This document shows, one piece after another, positions 8,611 through 16,244 of a stretch of DNA of 64,000 bases (positions are counted from its first letter, which is position 1; each line of letters opens with the position of its first letter). Under the pieces are notes generated by a model. The model worked only from the letters and a program-made list of their open reading frames with translations. It searched no databases and was not told where the DNA came from. Made by a program: the position numbers and the translations under genes. The DNA lies in assembly GCF_030814955.1 (NCBI RefSeq), contig NZ_JAUSWB010000002.1:124001-188000 (forward strand), read 5' to 3'. This DNA comes from Planomicrobium stackebrandtii. GTDB lineage: Bacteria; Bacillota; Bacilli; Bacillales_A; Planococcaceae.

Positions 8611-9291
8611 ATGAAGATATTGGTAGTGGAAGATAACCCGAGCGTCAGTTCCATGCTCGAACTGTTTTTCTCAAAAGAAGGCATTCAGGGCGAGTTTGCA
8701 GCTGACGGACTGGAAGGTTACCAGAAATATAAAGAGGGCTCGCACGATTTGCTGATACTGGACTGGATGCTTCCAGGAATGGACGGCATCGCGCTGTGCC
8801 GCAAAATCCGGGAAGAAGGCAATGCGGTCCCGATCATCATGCTGACGGCTAAAGACAGCGAATCGGATCAGGTCATCGGCTTTGAAATGGGGGCGGATGA
8901 TTATGTGACAAAGCCGTTCAGCCCACTGACACTGATGGCCAGAATCAAAGCGGTTACGCGCCGTACCCAGAAGGCGGAGCCCATCTCGAACCTTATTAAA
9001 ACCGCCCATTTTACTGTCAATAAGGAAACACGGGATATCTTGAAGGACGGCCAGGAAGTCGACAGCCTGACTCCCAAGGAATTCGATTTGCTGGTATTCT
9101 TCCTGCAGCACCCGAAGCAGGTGTTTAGCCGTGAACAATTATTGGAGCAAGTATGGGGCTACCAGTTTTATGGCGATGAGCGGACAGTAGACGTCCACAT
9201 CAAACGCCTTCGCAAGAAAATCGATGGCGGGGACAAGCTGTTCCATACGGTATGGGGAGTTGGCTATAAATTTGAAGAACACGCGATTTAA
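8611..9291 (+). CDS. OmpR/PhoB-family response regulator
   Basis: A 226-residue response regulator. The receiver domain (residues 1-115) has the acidic pair VVEDN, the phospho-acceptor Asp51 in LLILDWMLPGMDG, Thr in MLTAKD and Lys in YVTKPFSP. The winged-helix domain (residues about 130-222) includes LTPKEFDLLVFFLQHP and DERTVDVHIKRLRKKI. Its gene overlaps the downstream kinase gene by 20 bases. The next two genes encode an extracytoplasmic foldase and an HtrA protease, so I infer a cell-envelope or secretion-stress regulator in the manner of CssR, although its sequence is closer to general YkoG-type regulators. Confidence 0.92.
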   Translation: MKILVVEDNPSVSSMLELFFSKEGIQGEFAADGLEGYQKYKEGSHDLLILDWMLPGMDGIALCRKIREEGNAVPIIMLTAKDSESDQVIGFEMGADDYVTKPFSPLTLMARIKAVTRRTQKAEPISNLIKTAHFTVNKETRDILKDGQEVDSLTPKEFDLLVFFLQHPKQVFSREQLLEQVWGYQFYGDERTVDVHIKRLRKKIDGGDKLFHTVWGVGYKFEEHAI

Positions 9292-10675
9292 GTATTTCTA
9301 TCAGCTGATTGCCAGCCATATGAGTATTTTGCTGATCGCTTTTTTGATTTTAAGCATTTTATTCGTCCGCTATGTTGATGATTTTGCTTACAACGAAAAA
9401 GCGGAGGAGCTGGAGACCTATGGCGAACAGATTATTGCCGAGCTTGAACGGCCGCGGCCGGGTACCAACCTGCAAGCCTATGTCTCCATTTTAGAAGCTC
9501 AGAATATAAACTTTATCGTTTTTGATCAGCAAAGCCGTATTCTGTATCCGGTAGCTGGTGCATTTCCCCCTGTAGAGCTGACACAGGAAGAATGGAATGT
9601 CATTGAACAGGGAGAAACGCTTGTGGTCAATCGCGACGTCGAACGATTTGAATTTACAGTAACATTCGTAGCCATGCCGTATTTTGAAAATAACCAATTG
9701 GCTGGCGGCGTGTTGCTTGCCTCTCCTGTCAGCGGGATCAGCGAAATGATTGCGGAATTGAATAAAACTTTGATCACCACTATTTTAATCGCTCTGGCGA
9801 TTGCACTGCTGCTTAGCCTGTGGTTGTCGAAATTGCATGTCAGCCGGATTCAGCGGATGCGAAAAGCGACCTCCATGATCAGTGAAGGCCATTATGATGT
9901 TAATCTGCCGGAATCGAATTTTGACGAATTTGGTGACTTGGCGCATGACTTTAACAAAATGGCTGCAAAACTGCAGCAGTCCAACGAGGAAATCGACCGG
10001 CTTGAAAATCGCCGGCGCCAGTTTATGGCGGACGTTTCGCATGAAATGCGGACGCCTTTGACGACGATCGCCGGTATTATAGAAGGGCTGCGAAACAATA
10101 TGATTGAAGAAGGCCAGCGGGAAAAAGGCATCCGCTTGGCAAGCGAGGAGACAAAGCGGCTGATGCGCCTGGTCAATGAAAACCTGGACTATGAGAAAAT
10201 AAGGTCTAATCAGGTAGAGCTGACGAAAGAGGAAATCGATGCAGACGAACTTCTGGAAATTATTCAGGAACAGCTTTACCTGCAGGCAGAAGAGAAAGGC
10301 GATACTATTGTCATCCATGCCAATCCAGGTGATGTCATCTTTGGAGACATGGACCGCCTGATTCAAATTTTGATGAACATCGTTAAAAACGCCATTCAGT
10401 TTACGGACCAGGGCACCATCTCATTGGCGACACATTCTGAAACGGATCACATGGTCCTTACAGTGGAAGATGACGGGGCAGGAATTGACGTAGAAGAAAT
10501 CGATTTGATCTGGCGCAGGTTTTACAAAGCGGATTTGTCACGCGGGAGCGGCCAGTTTGGACTGGGCTTATCGATCGTCAAGCAATTAGTGACGCTGCAC
10601 GACGGAGAGATCCATGTAGAAAGCGAAAAAGGGCAAGGGACAAAATTCATCATCCGCTTGCCGCATAAAAAATGA
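9272..10675 (+). CDS. HAMP-containing sensor histidine kinase
   Basis: A 467-residue membrane kinase partner of the response regulator. It has a TM helix at about residues 14-34, an extracytoplasmic sensor of ~130 residues, a second TM at about 170-190, a HAMP linker, HisKA with His257 in DVSHEMRTPLTT, and an HATPase domain with NIVKNAIQF (N box), VEDDGAGID (G1) and GSGQFGLGLSIVK (G2). I chose the TTG at 9272, which has GGGGAG 12 bases upstream; a longer frame begins inside the regulator gene without support. It ends in a strong terminator that separates it from the foldase gene. Confidence 0.9.
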   Translation: MKNTRFKYFYQLIASHMSILLIAFLILSILFVRYVDDFAYNEKAEELETYGEQIIAELERPRPGTNLQAYVSILEAQNINFIVFDQQSRILYPVAGAFPPVELTQEEWNVIEQGETLVVNRDVERFEFTVTFVAMPYFENNQLAGGVLLASPVSGISEMIAELNKTLITTILIALAIALLLSLWLSKLHVSRIQRMRKATSMISEGHYDVNLPESNFDEFGDLAHDFNKMAAKLQQSNEEIDRLENRRRQFMADVSHEMRTPLTTIAGIIEGLRNNMIEEGQREKGIRLASEETKRLMRLVNENLDYEKIRSNQVELTKEEIDADELLEIIQEQLYLQAEEKGDTIVIHANPGDVIFGDMDRLIQILMNIVKNAIQFTDQGTISLATHSETDHMVLTVEDDGAGIDVEEIDLIWRRFYKADLSRGSGQFGLGLSIVKQLVTLHDGEIHVESEKGQGTKFIIRLPHKK

Positions 10676-10706
10676 CTTGGGAGAAACAATCCTGAGTCAT
10701 TTTTTG
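10667..10706 (+). terminator. Rho-independent terminator after kinase gene
   Basis: A6-TGACTTGGGA pairs with TCCTGAGTCA-T6 (with G-T pairs). It begins at the kinase stop codon. Confidence 0.85.
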
Positions 10707-10804
10707 TTTGGAAAACTTTTTATTTTTGTTAAAACTCTGGTCATAGTTTATTCATAATTGCTTGATAAGCTATGTATAAGAACTTAGGAAAAGAGGAATT
10801 ATCC

Positions 10805-11671
10805 ATGAAAAAACTTTTATACATTGCGATTGGCGTACTGGCAGCAACAGCAATATTTATGATGGTGGCATTTTCAGAAGACGAGACAGTCGCAACAGTA
10901 GGCGATACAGAAATAACAAAAGATGCGCTGTATGACAAAATGGTGGCTTCTGCTGGAGCCTCAACACTCGACGCTATGATTTCCAATGAAGTCGTCAACC
11001 AGGAGGCGTCAAACGCAGATGTCAAGGTGACGCAGGAAGAGCTTGATGCGGAAATGGCGGTCTACGAAGAAAGTTACGGTGGTGCAGAGGCACTTGAACA
11101 AGCGCTGGCATCAAGTGGCATGACGATAGCTGATCTGGAAGAGGAAATGGAAGTTTACTTAAAGGTTGAAAAAATCATCGGTCCGGATATCGAGATAACG
11201 GATGAACAAATCAATACGTATTTCGAAGAAAACAAAGAATCATTCGAGCAGCCTTCACAGGTAGAGGCGAGCCATATCCTGGTAGCCACTCAAGAAGAAG
11301 CAGATGAAGTTAAAACGAAGCTGGATGACGGAGGCGATTTTGCCGAACTGGCAGCTGAGTATTCTACAGACACTGCTAATGCCGAGAGCGGCGGGGCACT
11401 TGGAGCGTTTGCTGCAGGGGAAATGGCGCCGGAGTTTGAAGAAACTGCATTTAGTATGGAAGTAGATGAAATCAGTGATCCTGTCCAAACAGATTACGGT
11501 TTCCACATCATCCAAGTGACTGGGAAAACTGAAGCCGTTGAAGCCAACTTAGAAGACAGCAAGGAACAGATCAAGGAAACCTTGTTTGACGAAGCACTGA
11601 ATACAAAATATGCAGAATGGTTGGCAGAGAAAACCGAATCATATGACATCGTCAACACATTGGCAGAATAA
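10805..11671 (+). CDS. Parvulin-type peptidyl-prolyl isomerase / PrsA-like foldase
   Basis: A 288-residue exported foldase. The N-terminal KKLLYIAIGVLAATAIFMMV is a signal peptide or membrane anchor, a SurA/PrsA-like helical domain follows, and the parvulin domain runs from about residues 150-245 (EASHILVATQEEADEV, GGDFAELAAEYS, SGGALGAFAAGEMAPEFE, DYGFHIIQV). PrsA is normally a lipoprotein, but this protein has no cysteine at all, so it cannot be lipid-anchored. It may stay attached through an uncleaved N-terminal helix. ATG 10805 has AAAGAGG before it. It lies 14 bases upstream of htrA, so the two are likely co-transcribed for folding and clean-up of exported proteins. Confidence 0.87.
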   Translation: MKKLLYIAIGVLAATAIFMMVAFSEDETVATVGDTEITKDALYDKMVASAGASTLDAMISNEVVNQEASNADVKVTQEELDAEMAVYEESYGGAEALEQALASSGMTIADLEEEMEVYLKVEKIIGPDIEITDEQINTYFEENKESFEQPSQVEASHILVATQEEADEVKTKLDDGGDFAELAAEYSTDTANAESGGALGAFAAGEMAPEFEETAFSMEVDEISDPVQTDYGFHIIQVTGKTEAVEANLEDSKEQIKETLFDEALNTKYAEWLAEKTESYDIVNTLAE

Positions 11672-11685
11672 AGGAGGAAATAAAC

Positions 11686-12885
11686 ATGGGCTACTATAAT
11701 TCGAACGAACCGAAAGGGAATAAAAAGGGTTACTTCGCTTCAAGCTTTACAGGTCTCATTGCAGGGGCATTAATGGTAGGGGTCATTCTTCCGAGTGTGA
11801 CTGATATGGAGCTCGGAAGCGCTGAGTCAACTTCTTCCCCAACTGAATCGGTCAGCGGGCTGCAAACCGCGTCCACTGTTGTCACTACAGATGTAACAGA
11901 AATTGTGGAACAAACGACTGACGCTGTGGTCGGCGTTTCCAACTTGCAGACAGCACAGCAAAATCCGTTTGCTTCACAAACTAATGAGGATGCAGAATCG
12001 CAGGAAGCTGGAGTAGGCTCTGGCGTTATTTACAAAAAAGATGGCGACACTGCTTACATTGTCACCAATAACCATGTTGTGGAAGGCGCAGAAGAAGTAA
12101 TGGTTACTTTGTCGGATGGCACGGAACTTGACGCTAAGGTGCTGGGCACGGATATTTGGACCGACTTGGCTGTCTTGGAAGTTCCAGGAGACAGCATTAC
12201 AACGGTAGCTGAGTTTGGGGATTCGTCTGTATTGCAGGCAGGTGAGCCGGTAATTGCTATTGGGAATCCACTAGGACTTCAGTTTTCTGGATCGGTAACT
12301 ACGGGAGTCATTTCAGGAACTGAGCGCCTGGTACCGATTGATGTAAACCAGGACGGCATAGAAGACTGGCAGTCTGAAGTTCTTCAAACCGATGCGGCCA
12401 TCAGCCCAGGAAACAGTGGGGGTGCATTGATCAATGCCGAGGGACAAGTCATCGGCATCAACTCAATGAAAATTGCCCAGGACGCGGTAGAGGGCATCGG
12501 TTTGGCTATACCTGTTAACACAGCAATACCAATTATTTCAGATCTGGAAACAGGAGGGGCTGTAGACCGTCCGTCGATGGGCGTCGCGATTTTGGATTTG
12601 GCTGAAGTGCCAGCACAATACCGCAGCAGCCAGTTGAATTTGCCGGCAGAAGTGGAAGGCGGCATCGTGGTTGAATCGGTGGTTGAAGGTTCTGGAGCAG
12701 CTACGGCAGGAATGGAAGCTTATGATGTTATCGTCGAAATGAATGGCGAAGCAGTTAATTCCGTACTCGAACTTCGCCAATACCTCTACAACGAAACCGA
12801 AGTTGGGGATACGCTGAAAGTGAAGGCCTACAGAAATGGAGAACTCATGGATTTCGAACTCCCACTGACAGAGAGTATTGAGTAA
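11686..12885 (+). CDS. HtrA/DegP-like S1C serine protease with PDZ domain
   Basis: A 399-residue membrane-anchored quality-control protease. One TM helix lies at about residues 18-40. The trypsin-like domain has the triad His130 (VTNNHVV), Asp160 (TDLAVLE) and Ser244 (SPGNSGGALIN). A C-terminal PDZ domain spans residues about 300-390 (SVVEGSGAATAGMEAYDVI). It degrades misfolded proteins outside the membrane, as B. subtilis HtrA/HtrB do. The gene follows the PrsA-like gene closely with its own AAAGGAGG site. The adjacent two-component system suggests secretion-stress control, by analogy with CssRS. Confidence 0.93.
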   Translation: MGYYNSNEPKGNKKGYFASSFTGLIAGALMVGVILPSVTDMELGSAESTSSPTESVSGLQTASTVVTTDVTEIVEQTTDAVVGVSNLQTAQQNPFASQTNEDAESQEAGVGSGVIYKKDGDTAYIVTNNHVVEGAEEVMVTLSDGTELDAKVLGTDIWTDLAVLEVPGDSITTVAEFGDSSVLQAGEPVIAIGNPLGLQFSGSVTTGVISGTERLVPIDVNQDGIEDWQSEVLQTDAAISPGNSGGALINAEGQVIGINSMKIAQDAVEGIGLAIPVNTAIPIISDLETGGAVDRPSMGVAILDLAEVPAQYRSSQLNLPAEVEGGIVVESVVEGSGAATAGMEAYDVIVEMNGEAVNSVLELRQYLYNETEVGDTLKVKAYRNGELMDFELPLTESIE

Positions 12886-13258
12886 GAAAAGCGGAAGCGC
12901 CCATGCAGCTCTGACGGGCATAAGACAGACCAGCGAAGTGGCTTATCTTCAGCCGCACAGCTGGGTTGGCTTATGACTCGAGGAGCTGGGCGCTGGAGTC
13001 TGGACAAAGAAAAGCGGAAGCAGCCGTTTAGCCCCGACAAGCGCTGGAAGCCTTACCAGTATTGGCGTTCTTTGCCATTGCTGGTAAGGATGAAGCGACT
13101 CGAGGAGCTGGGCGCTGGAGTCTGGACAAAGAAAAGCGGAAGCAGCCGTTTAGCCCCGACAAGCGCTGGAAGCCTTGCCAGTAATGGCGTTCTTTGCCAT
13201 TGCTGGTAAGGATGAAGCGACTCGAGGGGCTGGCTTAGACCTGGAGCGACGGGCAAAG
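12886..13258. repeat. Three tandem copies of a ~122-bp intergenic repeat
   Basis: Copies lie at about 12886-13008, 13009-13130 and 13131-13258. Each opens with GAAAAGCGGAAGC and (in copies 1 and 2) closes with GGCGCTGGAGTCTGGACAAA. Copies 2 and 3 are nearly identical; copy 1 keeps the ends but has a different middle. Copies 2 and 3 carry an internal hairpin, CCTTRCCAG..TGGC / GCCATTGCTGGTAAGG around GTTCTTT. The three reading frames through it are not convincing genes. Similar GC-richer elements beginning AAAGCGGAAGC are scattered in Bacillales genomes; I recall the type but cannot name the family with certainty. Confidence 0.85.
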
Positions 13259-13289
13259 ATTGGCTTCTTTTGTTCAACATAATGTAGAT

Positions 13290-13328
13290 CACAAAAAGGC
13301 TTCCCATTTTTCGGGAAGCCTTTTTGTG
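13290..13328. terminator. Strong bidirectional terminator
   Basis: Perfect 16-bp stem CACAAAAAGGCTTCCC / GGGAAGCCTTTTTGTG with loop ATTTTTC. It sits between the htrA-side repeats and the convergent small membrane-protein gene. Confidence 0.9.
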
Positions 13329-13364
13329 TAGAAAACTTAAAAAATAAATGATAGGGTCAGATAC

Positions 13365-13568
13365 TTAGCTGAAAACTCCAAACCAGTCAGTTGCAATTCC
13401 AAATCCGACAAGGATAAGAACCAAAACGACAAATATGATGATGCCTAGCTGCAATGGCTTGTAGCCTGTGGTTCTTGGTTCCTGTATTCCTTCTTTTTCC
13501 TCTGGCGGATGGTTCTTTGCTTCTTCTTTGGTTTCTTTCATGTAATCATCTTTGTCATTATTACTCAT
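13365..13568 (-). CDS. Small single-pass membrane protein, unknown function
   Basis: A 67-residue protein that I do not recognise. The first 37 residues are highly charged (KETKEEAKNHPPEEKEG), followed by one TM helix (LGIIIFVVLVLILVGFGIA, residues about 41-60) and a short aromatic tail. I chose the ATG at 13568, preceded by GAGGAGG; the frame stays open further upstream but without a start signal. A GGGTAA -10-like box lies 36-41 bases upstream, so it may belong to the same stress regulon as its neighbours. Confidence 0.7.
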   Translation of the reverse strand: MSNNDKDDYMKETKEEAKNHPPEEKEGIQEPRTTGYKPLQLGIIIFVVLVLILVGFGIATDWFGVFS

Positions 13569-13603
13569 TTGAATGGCCTCCTCGAACTTGCTGTTACTTG
13601 TAT

Positions 13604-13629
13604 TTACCCTATATGGAGTAGATTCAATC
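13604..13629 (-). promoter_or_regulatory. Weak sigma-B-like promoter for the small membrane protein
   Basis: On the minus strand GATTGA (13629-13624), a 14-base spacer and GGGTAA (13609-13604). The -10 fits the sigma-B consensus exactly; the -35 matches 4 of 6. It overlaps the 3' end of the DJ-1/PfpI gene. Confidence 0.4.
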
Positions 13630-14328
13630 CCGGAATTTTTCTTCTGACTGCAACTCACGCTGAGACAGTTTCTGTGCCAATTCGCGCCCAAACAACTGCG
13701 AAGATTGTGGGTCACGGCCTGTAAGAATTTGCTTGCTGCCCCACACCACATAAGCATCCTGGTCTTTTTCCTCATGATAGTCTGCAACTTTTTTCAATTC
13801 GTCTTCGAGGCTGAATGGCAATAAATCCACCACTTCTTTGGGTTCATTGGCGTTTGGATAGCCAGTGACTTTAAGACCCTCAAGAATTCCTCGGCCATCT
13901 TTAGTTTTCGTATATACAAGTGGAGCCGGGCCGTGGCACACAGCCGAAACGATACCGCCCAGTTCATGGACAATATTAATCACGGCATGCAAATCTTCAT
14001 TGTGCGCCAGGTCAAACATAGCTCCGTGTCCGCCAACAATCATGATCGCATCATATTCACTGGCCTTGACATCGACAATTGGCGTTGTTTTATCCGCCAT
14101 GCCTGAGTCATATTGTTTTTTATAAATTCCATCGGGATCATAATCTTTGCTGAGGCTGAGCGGATCGACAACAGGTTTGCCTCCATCAATGGATGCAAGT
14201 CCAACAACATGTCCTTCTTTTTCAAGTTCTAAGGCCGGTGCGAATAGTTCTTCCGCCCACCAACCAGTCACATAATTATTTTCTTCATCTGTATAGCCAT
14301 TCGATAATACCGCTAGTACTTTTGCCAT
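13624..14328 (-). CDS. DJ-1/PfpI superfamily protein (type 1 glutamine amidotransferase-like, Hsp31 type)
   Basis: A 234-residue DJ-1/PfpI-fold protein. The nucleophilic elbow Cys is in VSAVCHGPAPLV near residue 127, with the conserved upstream IVGGHGAMFDLAHN. The long form with these motifs is closest to Hsp31-like chaperone/glyoxalase III proteins, which repair glycation damage and act under stress. It has a clear sigma-B-like promoter at 14370-14395, so it is probably a general-stress gene. Precise activity (methylglyoxal detoxification, protease or deglycase) cannot be chosen from sequence. Confidence 0.85.
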   Translation of the reverse strand: MAKVLAVLSNGYTDEENNYVTGWWAEELFAPALELEKEGHVVGLASIDGGKPVVDPLSLSKDYDPDGIYKKQYDSGMADKTTPIVDVKASEYDAIMIVGGHGAMFDLAHNEDLHAVINIVHELGGIVSAVCHGPAPLVYTKTKDGRGILEGLKVTGYPNANEPKEVVDLLPFSLEDELKKVADYHEEKDQDAYVVWGSKQILTGRDPQSSQLFGRELAQKLSQRELQSEEKFRD

Positions 14329-14369
14329 CGTATCTTCCTCCTACTTTTAAAACTTCCTTGTTTCTTCAC

Positions 14370-14395
14370 TTACCCTGTAAGAAAAATCCTGAAAC
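14370..14395 (-). promoter_or_regulatory. Sigma-B-like promoter for the DJ-1/PfpI gene
   Basis: Minus strand GTTTCA (14395-14390), 14-base spacer, GGGTAA (14375-14370), about 42 bases before the start codon. It is close to the Bacillales sigma-B consensus GTTTAA-N12-15-GGGWAW. Confidence 0.7.
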
Positions 14396-14475
14396 GTGAC
14401 AATTGGTGCGGGCTTGGAAATGACTTCAAGATTATGCTACATTTATTAAATGAAATGAAAGACGAGGTGTGCCGC

Positions 14476-15279
14476 TTGAAAGAGTTAACCCAAAAAACAC
14501 AAGTAACCTTACTTGAAGCTATGATTGATGGCAGTAAAGTAGGAACGATTGTTACCGATCCGTCACAGAAAGATAATCCCATTATCTACACAAACAAAAC
14601 CTTTATTGATATGACTGGATATACACAGCAAGAAGTGATTGGGCGCAATTGCCGTTTTTTGCAAGGACCCGATACGGCGAAAGAAGATATTGGGAAAATG
14701 AAAAAAGCTATTGCCAACGAAGAAAAAATCATGCTGACTTTATTGAATTATCGCAAGGATGGCTCTCCTTTTTGGAATCGGCTGGCTATTGAACCAGTCC
14801 GTATAGAAGACAAGCTGTATTTTATTGGAACCCAAACAGACATTACACTGGAGCGCGCTCAGCAACAAGCGATTATGGCGAATGAAAGTGAAATTGAAAA
14901 ACTGATGCTGCCTATTTTGTCCGTGCAAGAAAATGTAGCGACGGTAGCACTGGTGGGTACGATGAATTTTCAGCGCTTTGAAACTTTGAAAGTGAAAATT
15001 TGTGAATATGTCCAGGAACATCGCATCGAGCATGCCATTATTGATATTACAGGGCTGTCATGGAATGAAAAATCACCGCTCTACTGGTTTACGCAAATTT
15101 ACGATGCACTTCGGATTATGGGAAGCAAGCTTTATGTAACGGGTATTTCACCTGCTGCCGCCCAGCAATTTGCCAATGATTTAGAACGTGACAGCCGGTT
15201 GACCACTTTTTCAACAATTGAGAAAGCATTGAATTTTATCACACTCCAATCAGGCGGAAAGAACATATCAGTTGACTAA
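14476..15279 (+). CDS. LOV-STAS blue-light photoreceptor (YtvA type)
   Basis: A 267-residue photoreceptor. The LOV domain (residues about 10-110) shows GRNCRFLQGPDT, where Cys59 is the flavin-adduct cysteine, then NYRKDGSPFWNRL and FIGTQTDIT. The C-terminal STAS domain spans residues about 140-255. In B. subtilis YtvA binds FMN, joins the stressosome and turns on sigma-B in blue light. The TTG at 14476 with GACGAGGTG before it is the best start; in-frame ATGs at 14434 and 14449 lack binding sites. It lies between genes that carry sigma-B-type promoters, which fits a regulatory tie. The STAS domain is diverged, so partner specificity is uncertain. Confidence 0.9.
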   Translation: MKELTQKTQVTLLEAMIDGSKVGTIVTDPSQKDNPIIYTNKTFIDMTGYTQQEVIGRNCRFLQGPDTAKEDIGKMKKAIANEEKIMLTLLNYRKDGSPFWNRLAIEPVRIEDKLYFIGTQTDITLERAQQQAIMANESEIEKLMLPILSVQENVATVALVGTMNFQRFETLKVKICEYVQEHRIEHAIIDITGLSWNEKSPLYWFTQIYDALRIMGSKLYVTGISPAAAQQFANDLERDSRLTTFSTIEKALNFITLQSGGKNISVD

Positions 15280-15342
15280 GGAATAAGAGAAGAGTTAAGT
15301 TTTACCTGTTCCCAAATACAAATCAGGAAAGAGGTTGGAAAA

Positions 15343-15762
15343 ATGTCAGCATTATTTACAACAACAGTCACAGCCACTGGCGGCCGTGAGGGCAGAGTTA
15401 TTTCCGAAGACAATGTATTGGATCTTCAATTGGTTTCGCCAAAAGAATTGGGCGGTCCCGGAGGAGAAGGTACAAATCCTGAACAATTATTTGCGGCAGG
15501 CTATTCTGCTTGCTTTGATGGAGCATTAAACCTAATCATTAAAAGAGAAAAAGCGGAAGTTTCCAGTACATCCATCAAAGCAGATGTCCATTTCCTAAAA
15601 GATGAAGCCGATGGCGGATTCAAAATTGGTGTCACTTTGAACGCTCATTTAGAGGGCGTCGATGAAGCGACTGCAAAAGATCTTGTCGAAAAAGCACATG
15701 CATTCTGCCCGTATTCTAAAGCAACAAGAGGCAATGTTGAAGTGGAATTGAAAATAGTTTAA
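15343..15762 (+). CDS. ohr: Organic hydroperoxide resistance protein (Ohr)
   Basis: A 139-residue OsmC/Ohr-family thiol peroxidase that reduces organic hydroperoxides. The two catalytic cysteines are Cys57 in AGYSACFDGAL and Cys122 in HAFCPYSKATRGN, in Ohr-type context. Length matches OhrA/OhrB. GAAAGAGG precedes the ATG and a strong terminator follows. No OhrR regulator is adjacent, and its neighbours are stress genes, so it may be an OhrB-like general-stress form; this is inferred from context only. Confidence 0.93.
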   Translation: MSALFTTTVTATGGREGRVISEDNVLDLQLVSPKELGGPGGEGTNPEQLFAAGYSACFDGALNLIIKREKAEVSSTSIKADVHFLKDEADGGFKIGVTLNAHLEGVDEATAKDLVEKAHAFCPYSKATRGNVEVELKIV

Positions 15763-15770
15763 GAACTTTC

Positions 15771-15805
15771 AAAAAGCCGGAAAGCGAAATCTTTCCGGCT
15801 TTTTC
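15771..15805. terminator. Rho-independent terminator after ohr
   Basis: Perfect stem AAAAAGCCGGAAAG / CTTTCCGGCTTTTT with loop CGAAAT. Confidence 0.88.
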
Positions 15806-15862
15806 TTATGGATTAAAACTAAAATAGAAAACCTAAAGAGAGGCTGGAAAATACAAAATATG

Positions 15863-15887
15863 GTTTTAAAAACATAGTGTTGGGTAA
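15863..15887 (+). promoter_or_regulatory. Sigma-B-like promoter for repeat protein and Mn catalase
   Basis: GTTTTA (15863-15868), 13-base spacer, GGGTAA (15882-15887), 44 bases before the chosen start of the repeat protein. It should drive both this gene and the catalase gene behind it. Confidence 0.7.
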
Positions 15888-15931
15888 AAAGAGAGTGCAG
15901 AGTTATGACAAAGTTTGAGGAGGATGGAGGA

Positions 15932-16201
15932 ATGGGTAAAGAGGAAAACGAGCAGCAGAATTCTGAGAAACTCAAATCTGCTTCGGCGAATTCGAGTAAC
16001 AAGGAGACACACTTCAATGTAGGCGGTAACGATTCCGATTACGACGGCGGGCACCCTGAAGATGCTTCAGTTCAAAACCGCAAGCCTGATGAAATGCAGC
16101 AAGAGGATTCAACCAATGATTCCTATAACTCAGGCGGAAATGACTCTGATTACGACGGCGGGCATCCAGAAGATGTCCATCCGAAGAACAAAGGCAAGTA
16201 G
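15932..16201 (+). CDS. Small acidic hydrophilic protein with two GGNDSDYDGGHPED repeats
   Basis: An 89-residue protein I do not recognise. It has no hydrophobic segment and is almost wholly polar. Two copies of the 14-residue motif GGNDSDYDGGHPED lie at residues 31-44 and 68-81, separated by 23 variable residues. The clustered Asp, His and Gly suggest metal binding or a disordered protective role, but this is inference. The ATG at 15932 follows GAGGAGG; an upstream ATG at 15905 has a poor site. It sits 43 bases before the Mn catalase gene, behind a sigma-B-like promoter. Confidence 0.75.
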   Translation: MGKEENEQQNSEKLKSASANSSNKETHFNVGGNDSDYDGGHPEDASVQNRKPDEMQQEDSTNDSYNSGGNDSDYDGGHPEDVHPKNKGK

Positions 16202-16244
16202 GCTCCAAAGATAAAAAACTAAAATCAAACAGGAGGTTTTATTT

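Noticed and set aside
12886-13258. CRISPR array
   Set aside because: Units are ~122 bp with nearly whole-length identity between copies 2 and 3. There are no short direct repeats with unique spacers and no cas genes.
12973-13307. Reading frames in the tandem repeats (both strands)
   Set aside because: They repeat the same Lys/Arg/Ser-rich translation with each copy and have no proper start signals; the DNA repeat explains them.
13569-13787. N-terminal extension of the small membrane protein to 140 residues
   Set aside because: The added part overlaps the C-terminus of the DJ-1/PfpI gene antisense-free but in another frame, lacks a binding site, and looks like non-coding composition. GAGGAGG before 13568 decides the start.
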